From: Sipunculus nudus
Lineage: Eukaryota > Annelida > Sipuncula > Golfingiida > Sipunculidae
NCBI GenBank assembly: GCA_026874595.1
Contig: CM049313.1
Span: forward strand, 19,277,508 to 19,341,507
Reading direction: 5' to 3'
Length of the DNA stretch: 64,000 nt
Shown: positions 37,358-49,393 of the stretch, in pieces
Position numbering within the stretch: the stretch's first letter is position 1
Layout: every line of letters begins with the position of its first letter
Position numbers and translations under genes: made by a program
The notes under the pieces: generated by a model
What the model was told of the DNA's origin: nothing
Databases searched by the model: none
The model's input: the letters and a program-made list of their open reading frames with translations, nothing else

Positions 37358-39929
37358 GTGCTGGTAACCTATGCATCCAAGCCAGTATCTACGAGTAGGA
37401 ATTTTACCAGGAAAGTAGGAAAATTACCAATCTTGATCGTTCTAAAATAATCTTGAATATCTTCTTTATTACAAGGTCCAAACAGGTTGCCCATGCTGTG
37501 ACATAATAAAACTACATCGTCTTATTAAGCAGCTGCTATGGACCATCTTCAGGAGAATGCCAAGAGCTTCGTCATTGCCTGCCAGTAATAAAACTGTTTA
37601 TCCTACAGTTTCCAGCCAAGATTGTGACATCTGTGTCATTTTTGCTTAGGTCTATACTTCAATACATTAGTTAGTTAAAAGACAGTGAAATATAGTGAAG
37701 AATACAAACTTTCCTTTATAAAAGCAACGCTTAGGATAATTACATGGTTATGATAATTCATGGGGAATAATTTGCCATTAAACCAACTCTTCAAACGGCT
37801 ATTAGTTCACACACTCTCATCAATGAGCAGCTGACGAAACACCGCTACCTCCTAACATCTTTCGTCACCCAGACTTATCCGTACCTGGGCTCCAAATCTC
37901 GCCAGTAACTTTCAATTTAAATCTTGAACATTCAGCGAAAACCATCCACTTTGGAGAAAAGAGCATTCTTGTAGTGAACCTAAAATGCCACAGTCAGGAC
38001 CGACTGCAAAAATTGAAAAGGCATGATTCGTCCGGATGGCAATAGTAAAGGTCTTCTGTTATCATCCTGTAGAGAACAACCTGACCATCACGAACACTCC
38101 TTCAGATAATCAGACAAATACAAAATAAATTGGATGCATCCGGAATCCAAAAAAGTAAAAAGCCAAATAAAGTGTCTCTTTATCAACTATACCATCAGCC
38201 GCATGTGGGATGTCTATGGCCTCCGAATCACGAGGACTGTGCAAGGAGCGGAGTGCTGGAAACACCATCAGTATTGTCAGATGGAAACTTACACACCACA
38301 CAATACTTTCCAACAGGACAACAACCAGATTCTATGGGTCAAAATTCAGTATTGATAAATTGAAATAAACTTATCTTCTAACCTTTTTCCCACTAGCCGG
38401 AACAAGAAGCTTACCTGTGACGGAACGCTGTCAGAAGCTGATAAACAAAACGGGAACCATTTTCGACTTCTGGTGGAGAAGGGGTCAACATTCGTCCGAA
38501 GAAAAATCAACCAGGAGTGGCTGACAAAGCTACCACATTCTTTCTTGAGGGAAAAAAACAAGAAGGGTTTAATTCCTTGAAAAATGTCTTCAACCACTCA
38601 AATGAAATGCATTAAGGAGTTGAAGAGCCAGGACCGGGTAGCATGGTGAGGGACAAAGCAATCATAGTGAGAGAAGAAGACTGACAAAGTCCAGCACTGT
38701 GCTGTGCTTTTCATCAGCTTGAAAAAGGCAATATATGAAACCTGTAAACCGAGTGCCACTTCCTCCGCTCCGGACGGCATGTACTATTAACAGTGAAGAG
38801 TGTCGTCAGTCAGAAGTGGAGGGACATGGTCATCAATAGACCTTCCACATTCAGTACAGATTTTCTTGATCAGATCCTTTAGTGACCTACCATCGATAGC
38901 ACTGACTTCAATAATTATGGAAGCTACCTAAGAACATTATGACCTACAACCCAGGATATTTAACTTACCATTCTCTGCAGGCAGTGTCTCAGAAGAGGAT
39001 GTCAAGCCACAATATTTCTCAGAAACCACGGTTATTCCCCTGCATTCATAACAAGGGCAGCCAATCAAAAAGCAAATCGATTGGAAGCATATCCTTTTTG
39101 TTACTTACTAAAAATTCTTGTCTTGTGTACTCGAGGTAAGAATTGGAAAAAGCTCAGTTTTGATGGATAAGACGGATAATTCCTAAGCAACTCCTATATG
39201 GCGAACTCAGGTCGGGTAAAAGAAAGCAAATAAGGCCCAAAGAAAGCTTGCAAAACATGACAAGGCCAATATTGTCAACACTGCAATCTGTTAGGAGTAG
39301 GACTCGGCATGTTAGTAAAACAGGCAATTGGAAAAAAGACCCGCCGATAAATCATGTTAGAAGCCCAAGAAAGGACGAAAGTAGAAGAGGCGATACCCAT
39401 GGAATCGGGAGGATTCCCCTGCCCCAATACAAATAATTTCGTCAGATAAGAAAAAAGAACAAGGCCACTGAGCCATATGCGAACCCACAGCACACCTGGC
39501 GTATAAAAATACTGTATACAAGGAGTATAAGGGCAAAGAAAAGGACTCGAGCTGGGTTTGGCATAAATTTCGAATCCTGACCTCAAGGTAAGGGAGTAAG
39601 TTCATCACCCGGGAGTTCCATTGTCAACATCATTTGGCAAAAGTATGTTTTACCCGCCAGTGCTTTCGTTATGTCCCTCTTTAAATTTCACTATCTTAAA
39701 ACGGTCTTCAGCCCTTTTAATAGATAGCCATTTTGGATGTTATTTGATATTTAAGGTTACAGGATTACCAAATGATTCTTTTATTTGCTATCGATCTTGA
39801 ATTGTATACCAAAAGACAAGCGGCAGACATCAAACTTGTGTTTATGATTTAAAGGTAACTGCTCCTAACCAAATTAGTGTAAACTTATTCGGCGGCTATC
39901 TTGGATTCAATATTTGATGTTACTAGCTT
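37358..39929. other. Spacer between inverted arms, unidentified
   Basis: About 2.6 kb whose base composition is less AT-rich than both flanks. Short open frames (up to about 100 codons) occur on both strands, for example at 38130-38363 and 38346-38597, all interrupted; it may be decayed coding sequence of the element. I recognise no transposase motif. 39700-39929 carries one more unit of the right-arm repeat (GCCATTTTGGATGTTATTTG). Confidence 0.5.
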
Positions 39930-40500
39930 GTTCAAGCTTTATTCATGAACATTTTCCATTTGGCAAATTTTAACCCTTAAACAGAAAATAATTAGCACAA
40001 AAACTATGACAATAATACAAAGAGTGACCTATGAATATTTAATGTAAATAACGTAGCAGCCATTTTGATGTCATCTTAGATTTGCCAGTCACATGACTGT
40101 ACAGCAATGCTTTATTTGGTTTAATGGATTCACAAACCAAAAAAATGTAATTGTAGAAAACACAATTATAACTGTGATAAAAAATAAATCATTTGTGGTC
40201 TTTTAACGGACTTAGCAGCAATTTTCGACGCCATCATTAATTTCCCATCAACATAGATACGTAATGGAATTTTTGTGGTCCAATTGATTTCTTGACCCCC
40301 AAAAAAACTAAATAATAGATACCGAATTTGATATTCTATGATGTAAAATAATTGACTTATTGCATTTTTAGAGACTTGGCGGCCATCTTGGAGGCCATCT
40401 TGTTAATAAAACTTTCCGGGGTCCAATTTCGGTAAACTTTTGATATATTGTTAAGCTGATCCTATATTTCAGAAAATCACCTTAAGACAATTTCTTGCAG
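39930..40500 (-). repeat. Right arm of a long inverted repeat
   Basis: Inverted partner of 36812-37357. It has two internal 'GGC(G/A)GCCAT' units (CAGCCATTTTGATGTCATC near 40067 and GGCGGCCATCTTGG near 40379), so each arm is itself built of related sub-repeats. It ends about 420 bp upstream of the first coding exon of the next gene. Confidence 0.75.
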
Positions 40501-40925
40501 TTTTTTTTTATATTTTGTTCCGTCCAGTCAGTGAATCGCTGCATCTGTACTCCCACAAAAACTCAGTCAATACGACAGGTGTCTGTGCCTACCATCACTG
40601 CCGGAAGCCGACTACCCGTCCGAAGTCGTGGGGAAGACTGGTGTCTGTACCTTTCCCTTTTATGTCACGAATCCAGGGTGTAAATACCTGTATTAAAATT
40701 CACTCCCTTAATTTCATTCAAGGGTAGTCTCGCTAGCCGCTTTGCTTTTAGTATTCTTCCCCTGTACAAACACGCAATGGGTACACCTCCCACATAAGAA
40801 TTGTCGAGGTAGTTACTTCAGAAGGAACAAGCTTTGCATTTAACCAAAGAAAGGAATGAAGTTTTGATGTGTGGATTATACCAGAAGGTTGTAATGACTG
40901 AATACAGTGTTCTTTTTCGCAGGCT

Positions 40926-40995
40926 ATGCACTTTATTGTCGGACTCGTGGTGTTGCTTTTTTGTGCACACCAGGGCCTTGCCTGCACATCACATG
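40926..40995 (+). CDS. Coding exon 1 of a secreted protein gene (signal peptide)
   Basis: Translates to MHFIVGLVVLLFCAHQGLA, a textbook signal peptide with probable cleavage before CTSH, and ends one base into codon 24 at a good donor (G|GTGAGT). An acceptor (TTCTTTTTCGCAG) ends at 40922, three bases before the ATG, so a non-coding exon probably lies upstream. The phase-1 end joins in frame to the microexon at 52408, giving 129 residues over three exons. The product is a secreted protein of unknown function. Intron 1 is 11.4 kb and full of repeats, including LINE A and LINE B. The exon is too short to stand out alone; the matching splice phases and the signal peptide are the evidence. Confidence 0.7.
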
Positions 40996-41940
40996 GTGAG
41001 TAACACTAAATTAGTGTTCTATGCATCTTAACATTCACTCTACATACAAACACCCTAGCGCCAAATCACAAGCATATTGTATTACTAAACATTACTCTAT
41101 TGAAGCGTTGTAATAATACAGATTTTACTAATTATGACACCCCCTTTGTGTTTGGTTTTATTTTCAAATTTTGTCACATTTTCAAAATGTTTAGGACTCA
41201 TGAATACCCTTTTCCCTGCAATCACTGTGGCATCAGGAAGCTATTAAGATATCTATATCTTCAAATATTTGCTATTGGGAAAACTCATATAAAGCCTGAT
41301 GACCATTCAATAGAACTTCGACAAACATTCATGCCTGGGAATTTTTTAAAGACAAAATTACAGTTACAAAACTGAATACAGGGTTTATGATCAGCTTGCA
41401 CATTGATGAAATCCAGATTTTCTGAATGTTCATGAAACCTAGGAAAATAATAATGACTTTATTAAATATATTGTTGTCATTGACAAAATGTTAATTGGGG
41501 TACGTGTTAATATGGGATCAGACACCGACAACGATCAGAGCTAACTCTGAATGTTCATGTAGACATTCCTTTGGAAAATCTTGAACACATTTGGTACACT
41601 TTACCATAAGTGGATTGATATCATATTCTCATTCTTTTATAAATCATTCACACTTTTAGTACATACTTAACTTTATCCAATGTTTGGACAACCAATAGAA
41701 CTGTTTAGATCATTTAGCTTATGTTCATTAAATAACATCCAAACTAAATGACCAGAGGTCACGCGCTTGCCGGAAATGATGTAAAGTTAGTCAGATGAAC
41801 GAGCAGCGTCAAAGTGAAAGAAAATAATCCATAGTTTGTGAAGAAAGAACCAATATTAATAAAGTTCTAAAGAAAATAAGATTTTGATATATTTTGATCA
41901 CCTTGACCTTGACCTTTGACTAATTGAATAATAAACATAG

Positions 41941-42685
41941 GACTTTCAGATATCATCACGATATATGACAAGTGTTATTTACAAAACGATTCCTGCAAAA
42001 TTGTGGCCAGTAGAATGCTACATGTGAGACGCAAGAACCAGGAAGCAGGCGAAATTGAGGACAACTGACAAACAGACAAACATACTGCCAAACTGGCCCA
42101 AGATTGAGAACAGATGATTTAATCATGTTATGAAGAAACCTCAGAGGAAGATAATAAGCTATAGTTTATGTAAATGAGGTTTATAGTTTTGGAGATATGG
42201 CCCAAAAATGATATGTTGTGCAAGTTTGAGTGCACCGCCACCTAGCGGCCAATTCTGGAAAATGAAAAATCGGTTTCGAGATATTAGTGTAAGACATAAG
42301 ATGTAATAGTTTTAAAAGGATTCTTTCAAAACTGTGGCCTGTAGAATGCTACATGTGAGAAGCAAGAACCGGTGAGCAAGCGAATTTGAGGACAACTGAG
42401 AAACAGACGGACACACAGACAAAGTGACTCAAGATTGAGACCAAATGAATACACCAGATTTTTGGAAAGACCCAGAGGAAGAAAATAAGCTATAGTTTAT
42501 GTAACTGAGGCTTACAGTTTTGGAGATATGGCCAAAACATGGTATGTTGGGGAGGTTTGCATACAGCGCCCCCTAGCGGCCGCATTCAGAAAATGGAAAA
42601 ACGATTTTGAGATAATAGTGTAGGACTTACGATATGTCAGTTTCAAAAAGATTCCAGCAAAACTGTGGCCTCCAGGGCAAGACTA
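41941..42685 (+). repeat. Tandem array, 330-bp period, 2.2 copies (intron 1)
   Basis: 'GTGGCCAGTAGAATGCTACA' (42003), 'GTGGCCTGTAGAATGCTACA' (42333) and 'GTGGCCTCCAG' (42664) mark successive units at 330 and 331 bp. Each contains 'TTATAGTTTTGGAGATATGG'-like and 'CGCC(A/C)CCTAGCGGCC' words. 'ACCTTGACCTTGACCTTTGA' flanks it at 41908 and 42991. Confidence 0.8.
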
Positions 42686-42989
42686 CTGAAATCTCGAAAT
42701 ATCTCGTTTGATGAGATATTATACGAGATATTGAGAGACTTATAAAACAATCTTGCAAACTAGACCTCTCTAGCTGAAAAACTGCCAAAGTTATAAAAAT
42801 AAGGCCCCTTATTTTCGAATATCAAGATTTTTCCCCAAAAATTCGTAACCATGGTTACGGCAAATTTGAGTCAGCTACACACCAGATGACTGGCCTTGGA
42901 ATGACGTTTAAAATGAGCTTTGTTTGAAGAAGATACGACTAATAGTGACAAAGATATGAAGAAAAAACCGTTTTGAAAAGTTTTTATGA

Positions 42990-43480
42990 CCTTGACCTTG
43001 ACCTTTGAACTATATTGCCCAAAAACAATAGGCGTCCAGGCTGGATGTTCAGTTAACATTCAGATAAAATCATTGAAAATAAAACGAAAGACTTCAACAA
43101 TACCAATTAATATGTTTCAAAAATCTTTACGATTCTTAAAATATATTCTGTTTCTTCCCAGTTCTACTTAAAATATAATAGCTCAAAGTGCTTGGAGCAC
43201 TATGATTTCTAAGCCTGATGACCATAACCTCTCAACCGTTAAACTATCCGTTTCATCGTAAAAAAAACACAAATGAATTTTATCCATGCATGATCCATGA
43301 TGATAATAAGGTAAAAAAATCATGTAAGATATATCAAAGTGATATGATTTGAATAGAGCTAGTGTGGTTATTAAATTTATTTAGTGCACACACATATGGA
43401 CCTGTGAAGGGTGTTTTGTTGTTAACCCCTGTCGTCTTAGTTTGTCTTAAATAAACTTAATTAATGCATGGTAGGATATA

Positions 43481-43527
<47 letters not shown>

Positions 43528-44560
43528 AGCTTATATATTTTTATATCACTGCACAAAATCTGCTTTTAAAGCAAGTTTACCAATGATTGAAATACAACCT
43601 GCAAGTAGGACAAGTTAACTGTGGTTTATTTAAAAAAAAGTAATAGAAATATTACGGCAAACCTTGAATTTAAACCTTACCACTATTGATTTCATCGTAA
43701 AGAAAATACAAATGAATTTTACCCATGCATGATTGCAGGAATTCTCGGTGTATGAGTGTAAGGTTAAACACACAAAAGGGACATATTTTGCGTGGACCCT
43801 CATTTTTTGTAAATAGCTAAAAGGGAACAGTTTTACTATAATAAGTTTGCCTTCGACAAAAAAAATGCATTTGACATAATGACTTCCTATTATCAAATTC
43901 TCGTTATTTTATCAACTGATGATGCATACTTTTTTAATTGTTACTATTTCTGTCTGATGCATCTCACATTATTTCAGTACCTCCCTTGTGCATAACTAAA
44001 TATTCCCAAAGGAATTAGTGTGGGAAATTTTATGGTAATAATTGAGGGCAAGTGAATCTTCATGTGTCGGTCTGTGGACACTTATTCGGATCACGTCAAA
44101 TGGCAGTCATTTTGGGTTCACTTGGACTGAAATAAAGCAAAACCTTTAATGTAAGAAGGCTCTATTTCACTATCCAAATTAATCGCAACACATCCAAAGG
44201 ATGAAGAGATGTCTTGACTCCGTGAAATATAGATAGTGATTTAAGGTTCGGGACAGAAGAGTTTATCTATATAAGCATGGTATGAATCTTCTTTTTTTCT
44301 GAACGTATATTTTTATGACAGCATGCGCTCATTTTGATTATATATTTATTAAAGAATATAATTTATATAGTTAAAATCTAACCGATTTAATGTATATGTG
44401 ATGCCATTTACTCTAACAAACAATCATGAATGACATTTGCTGACATGAAGGATATTCATGCACATTTTATCCATTTCATTAGCAAATGTTATATAAATAT
44501 GATAATAAAGTACAAAAATATACAATATGATCAAAGCAATATGATTTTAATGGATTTGGC
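42990..44560. other. Intron 1 sequence with dispersed short repeats
   Basis: 'AAATGAATTTTA(T/C)CCATGCATGAT' occurs at about 43271 and 43710, preceded both times by TTCATCGTAAA; a weaker relative lies near 44457. A (TA)n run occupies 43478-43525. No exon recognised. Confidence 0.5.
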
Positions 44561-44564
44561 CAAT

Positions 44565-44967
44565 TAGGTCGCAGTTACCTATATCCTCCGAGCTAACGAG
44601 ATCGAAATTACCCCCAGAATAATTAAAAAAATTGATACAAAAACTCCAGTATCTGAACAACTTATGCATTGATCAACATGATTTTATGTATGCATATTGA
44701 TCATGGAATGTCTCATTAGTTCCTTTAGACTCTTTTTTAATTTTTATGAATTTTTTCTATTCTAAACAGTCGTGTGTTAACAGGGTACAAATCATAACCA
44801 CTACACTTAGAATCTTATAACGTGACATCCAGGGAGGTGCATGAAAAGTCTTCTTGGAAATTAGGTCTCTGTTACCCATATTCCTCATATTATTATGCCA
44901 TTATAATTGAAAATTTGATACCAAAGCAAGGCACATATCATAACCATTACACCTAAATATTTTAACT
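44565..44967 (+). repeat. Tandem-repeat element, part left of LINE A
   Basis: Units of the family seen at 57.0-57.95 kb. One full copy at about 44785-44880 has TAACCACTACACTTAGAATC, GTGACATCCAGGGAGGT and GAAATTAGGTC. A second copy begins at about 44930 and is cut at 44967 by LINE A. Positions 44957-44967 (ATATTTTAACT) are the target-site duplication. Confidence 0.65.
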
Positions 44968-45135
44968 AAATTATTATTTGATCATATATTTTGCCTACAC
45001 AACACCCTACAATGTATTTATTTTTACACTTTATAATTTTTTCAACTACAAAATATGTATGTGGCAATTAAAAATTAAAATCACTAAAAATAAAATCTGT
45101 CTCCCCAAGCTAAAAGAAATTAAAATAAATTATCT

Positions 45136-46755
45136 ATGGTATTCAGATTAGTTAGTTTAAATGTACGAGGATTCGGGAATCAGAAAAAACGAAGATCAGT
45201 CTTTAGGAGGGCCAAAGCAAAAAATAGTGACATTTTGTTTTTACAGGAAACTCATGGAACTAAGGAAACAGAAAATCAATGGTGCAATGAATGGCATGGG
45301 AAAGGTTTCTTCTGTCATGCAGATTCATTAAGTAAGGGATGCGCTATATTTTTTAAAAGGAATTTAGAAATAGAAGATCTGACTAAATTATATAGCTCAT
45401 CAAATGGTAGAATTTTAATTGTAAAACTAAAGGTAAAACAAGAAGAATTTAAACTAATCAATATTTATGCACCAAACAATGGGACAGAACAAAAAATCTT
45501 CTACACAAAGTTATATAATATATTAAGACAGTACATAGATCCTTTTGATCAAGTAATTTTAGGAGGGGATCTAAACATTATTTTCAATGCAAAATTAGAC
45601 AAAAAAGGAGGCTTAACAGAAATTAGGAAAAATGTAGTAGGAACTTTCACAAAGATATCAGAATATTTTTCTTTGATAGATATTTTCAGGATCAAGAACC
45701 CTAAAAAGAAAATTTTTACCTGGAGGCTTAAAAGCGAGAACATTTGTAGTAGACTTGACTATTGGTGGATCTCGAGCAACTTACAAGATAGTATTAAAGA
45801 GGTTGGAACTCAACCTTATATCAAATCAGATCACTTTGCTATTTTGCTGGACATTGAAAAATTAACAGATACCGAGATGAAAGGAAAGGGTTACTGGAAA
45901 CTAAACACTGAGCTGTTAGATGATGCTGAATTTACATTCGAATTAATTGGTGAAAAAATAAAATGGGATCAGGAGTATGACAGTGTGAGCGATAAACGAG
46001 TTAAATGGGAAATATTTAAATATAAAATAAGGCAGTTTTGTATATCATTTGGTAAGAAAAGAGCAAAAGTAAGAAAGTCAAGAGAAATAACTCTTAAGCA
46101 TAATTTAAAACAATTATATGAAAACATGGATAATACAGATTCAGGTCAGGACCACGAGATACTAGATGAAATAAGCCAAGTGAAAGCTAAGTTAGAAGAA
46201 ATAGATAACTATAAAACACAGGGCTGTATGATTAGATCAAAAATAAGATGGTTTGAAAACGGAGAAAAAAATTCCAAGTATTTTTGGAATCTAGAGAAAT
46301 ATAATAATGGACAAAAATGTATCAGAAAACTCAAATCAGCAACAGGAGAAATAGTCACTGATCTTAAACAAATTTTGTTAATGCAAAAAGAATTTTACTC
46401 ACAGTTATATCAATCAAAAACAAGTAAAACAAAAGAGGATATAGACGCATATTTAAAAAATATAGATCTACCAACCATATCAAAACAGAGTTCAGAACTA
46501 CTTGATAAAGTTATTACAGAAGAAGAATGTCACAATACTTTAAAAACTTTTGCAAGTAACAAAACTCCAGGTAATGATGGACTACCTGTAGAATTTTATG
46601 TTAAGTTTTGGTCATATTTTGGTTCAGCAATGGTAGCTTCATTCAATAAATCCTTCAAGGAGGGTGAACTGTCAGCATCGCAAAAGCAAGCAGTAATTAT
46701 ATTGATAGATAAGAAAAAAGACTCCAAAAAAATTGGAGACCCATACCGCTTTTAA
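45136..46755 (+). pseudogene. LINE A ORF2, 5' part: AP endonuclease and start of RT
   Basis: 539 codons from a natural ATG. The endonuclease nicks target DNA so that reverse transcription can prime there. Its motifs are intact: LNVRG (N9), QETHG (E38), NIYAPN (Y111), GGDLN (D145, N147), SRLDYWWIS (D208) and SDH (D232, H233). A Lys-rich linker follows (about 245-450), then the RT finger segment TPGNDGLPVEFYVKFW near 490. The frame is lost in an A7 run at 46726-46732; the NWRPIPL-like continuation is in the next frame, so this frame's last few residues and its stop at 46753-46755 are artefacts of the shift. Confidence 0.9.
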
Positions 46756-48578
46756 ATGCAGACTATAAAATATTATCAAAAACACTTTCACTAAGAATGA
46801 AAAAGATTATGCCAACTATAATAAATGAAAGTCAAACAGGTTATGTTCAAGGGAGGTATATAGGAGAAAATATAAGAATTTTATCAGATATTCTCAATTT
46901 TACAAAAGTTAATGATATTCCAGGTATCCTTTGAAGTATAGATTTTGAAAAGGCTTTTGACTCTTTAGAATGGGATTTCATGTGTTCAGTTTTGAATAAA
47001 TACAATTTTCCTAACTCCTTTACACAATGGATTAAAATTTTATACAAAAATGTTGAAAGTTGCACGGTAAACAATGGGGTCACCTCTGGATACTTTAAAG
47101 TGGAAAGAGGGGTTCGCCAAGGCGATCCACTGTCACCTTATTTATTTGTAATTGCTGTAGAAGTAATGGCAGAGTATATTAAAACGAATAAAGTTATAAA
47201 AGGAATAGAAATTGAAAATCATAATTTTACTCTACTTCAGTACGCAGATGAAACAGTTGGAATAGTGCAAGACTTAAAGTCAGCAAAACTATTTTTACAT
47301 ATAATACAAGAATTTGGTGTTTACAGTGGTCTAAAAATGAATTATGATAAATGTGAAGGACTATGGATTGGTCAAAATAGGAAATGTTTGCAAAAGCCAT
47401 TGGGGATTAAATGGCCGGAGGAGCCCATGAAAATTTTAGGAATTTATTTGTCTTACGATAAAAAAGCAGCACTTGATTTGAACTTGTCTGCCAAGTTGAA
47501 GTCAGTAGAAAATACTCTGACTCTCTGGAAACAGAGAAGCTTGTCTTTACTTGGAAAGATACAAATTGCTAAAACATTTATTTTCTCAAAATTTAATTAT
47601 TATTTTACAAATGAAAGTGTGCCAGAAAGCTTTTACAATGAGCTGAATAAAATTGTATTTGCCTTCATCTGGAAAAATGGCAAAAAGAGAATTAAAAGAA
47701 TAAGATTAATGCAGGAAATAAAAAATGGAGGGTTAAATGCTCCACACCTAGGGTCTGTTATATCTTCATCAAGAATATCTTGGTATGTGTCACCTGTACA
47801 AAGACCATGGAAAGTTCTATTTAACTTTTATTTGAAGTCTATTTGCCCTGATATAAAAGTTTTATTAAAAAGTAATATAGCATTGAAAGATATTGATGTA
47901 TTTAAAATTCCTGACTTTTATAAAGAGATTTTAAGAAGTTATATCACATTACGTAAAGGATATTTTGAAGCAGTTCCATTGCAGAGGCAGATAGTGTGGA
48001 ATAACAAAATGGTTAAAATATCAGGAAAATCTGTATATTGGAAACAATTTCTAAATGCTGGAGTAATAACAGGTAAAGATTTATTTGATCAATATGGAAA
48101 TATTATACCTTTCACCCTTTGGGTACAGAAAGGTATTAAAGGTTCAGATTTTTTAAAATGGTATGCACTGGTCTCAAAGTTTAACCAGCATAAGATCTGT
48201 GAACACTCAATAGAACCACAAATAGATCCACTTACACTCCAGTATTTTAATGGGAACTTTGTTGAGGTGATAAAGGTTCCTTCTCGTGTGATATATACAG
48301 AGTTTATACATAAGTTGTTGGAAAAGGGGCCTTTTCCAACCAAAGTGTGTATATATACCAAGGGAATTGAGGTTGATTATCAGAAAGTTTATCAATTGCC
48401 TTTTAAATTATGTCTGGACACTAAATCAAGAGTGTTTCAGTACAAGCTTCCAAATAATTGCTTGGATAATAATTATTGGTTACACGAATGGAAAATTGAA
48501 GAGACTAATATATGTACTTTCTGTAAATGTGAAACTGAGACACTTATACATCTCTTTTGGTATTATGAGGATGTGTAG
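46731..48578 (+). pseudogene. LINE A ORF2, middle part: reverse transcriptase
   Basis: Continues in frame 0 from AATTGG at 46731. It carries the RT blocks NWRP, TGYVQGRYIGENIR, IDFEKAFDS (first catalytic Asp), RGVRQGDPLSPYLF and a YADD box that reads YADE here (Glu codon at 47250-47252), followed by KILGIYLS and a thumb region. A TGA at 46932-46934 interrupts the frame just before the FEKAFD block. Near the C-terminus a zf-RVT-like C-x2-C...H motif (CTFCKCETETLIHLFW) lacks its last expected Cys (Tyr). TAG at 48576 ends the frame. The enzyme would be inactive. Confidence 0.9.
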
Positions 48579-48621
48579 CGGTTGTGGTATGAAATAGAGA
48601 CTTGGTGTAGAGAGATAAAAT

Positions 48622-48886
48622 TAACATCGAAATAAGTAAATTAACAGTCTTTTATGGAGATTTATATTCATCAGATTTGAGCAATTTAATTATTTTACTG
48701 GTCAAACAATATATTTATTTGAGTAGAACAAACCAGATTGGTCTATCACTATCACAGGCATGTTTCCATGTTTGGAAATATGCTAGATTGGAATTTAAAA
48801 TAGCACAAAAAAATAACAAGGTTACTAAGTTTTATGACAGATGGGGGGCCTATGCAGTTGGGAGAAATATGGAAAATTATGATTAG
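48622..48886 (+). pseudogene. LINE A ORF2, 3' end after a second frameshift
   Basis: The C-terminal tail resumes in the third frame after about 48620 and includes YIYLSRTNQI, CFHVWKYARLEFKIA and FYDRWGAYAVG before the stop at 48884-48886. Its similarity in style to L1/Tx1 C-termini (short basic helix region ahead of the end) and lack of stops over 85 codons support it as the true ORF2 end. Total ORF2 span is about 3.75 kb. Confidence 0.75.
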
Positions 48887-49081
48887 CCACACTGAATTTA
48901 AGTATCTATCAAAATATATATGTATATATAAGTATATGTATGCATGTACACATATGTATGTAAATGAGAAATAATTGAAAATTTAACCCGGGAAATGTAA
49001 TTATATGCAATGCACAGGTTTTGCGCACAATATTGCATGGAACTTTGTACTTTTAATTTTTGTTAATAAAAAAAAAAAAAT

Positions 49082-49393
49082 ATATTTTAACTTGACATCC
49101 TTAGAGTTCCTCAAAACTTCTCCTCAGAAACCTGAAATCAGGTCACTGTACCCTATATTATCTGAGTTACAGGCCATATTTGAGCACCCCAGAAAAATGC
49201 AAAATACACATCAAGATTCCTCTCGGACGGCTCCATTGTTTGTCATCAATTTTGGTATGCTTATGGGTCTTGATGAACTCGAGGTAAAATGCATGAACTA
49301 TGCTGCCTCCTACATTATCTTAATAAGTTGCCTGTGCAAGGACATATTGTCAACATGTCAGTGGACTGAGCATCATGACCCATGGGTCACTTG
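49082..49393 (+). repeat. Tandem-repeat element, part right of LINE A, with terminus
   Basis: Starts with the second copy of the 11-bp duplication and continues the unit cut at 44967 (TGACATCCTTAGAGTTCCTC, GAAACCTGAAATCAGGTCAC). It ends with the palindromic terminus ACTGAGCATCATGACCCATG-GGTCACTTG at 49365-49393, the same type as at 31.4, 54.5 and 58.0 kb. Confidence 0.75.

Larger units (their letters stand above)
44968..49081 (+). mobile_element. LINE A: nearly complete non-LTR retrotransposon, L1/Tx1-like
   Basis: About 4.1 kb with an apurinic-type endonuclease plus reverse transcriptase ORF2, a 3' UTR and a poly(A) tail (GTTAATAAA followed by A run) ending at 49080. It is flanked by 11-bp direct repeats ATATTTTAACT (44957-44967 and 49082-49092). 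Only about 168 bp precede the ORF2 ATG and no ORF1 is visible, so the copy is probably 5' truncated just upstream of ORF2. It sits in intron 1 of the secreted protein gene, in the same orientation, inside a unit of a tandem-repeat element. Few lesions, so it is a fairly recent insertion. The clade is my judgement from EN-RT order and the C-terminal zinc-like motif. Confidence 0.9.

Noticed and set aside
38110-38600. Host gene in the spacer between inverted arms
   Set aside because: Overlapping short frames on both strands, many stops, no recognisable domain; kept only as unidentified decayed sequence.
46847-48395. Minus-strand frames within LINE A
   Set aside because: Shadows of the AT-rich plus-strand ORF2.
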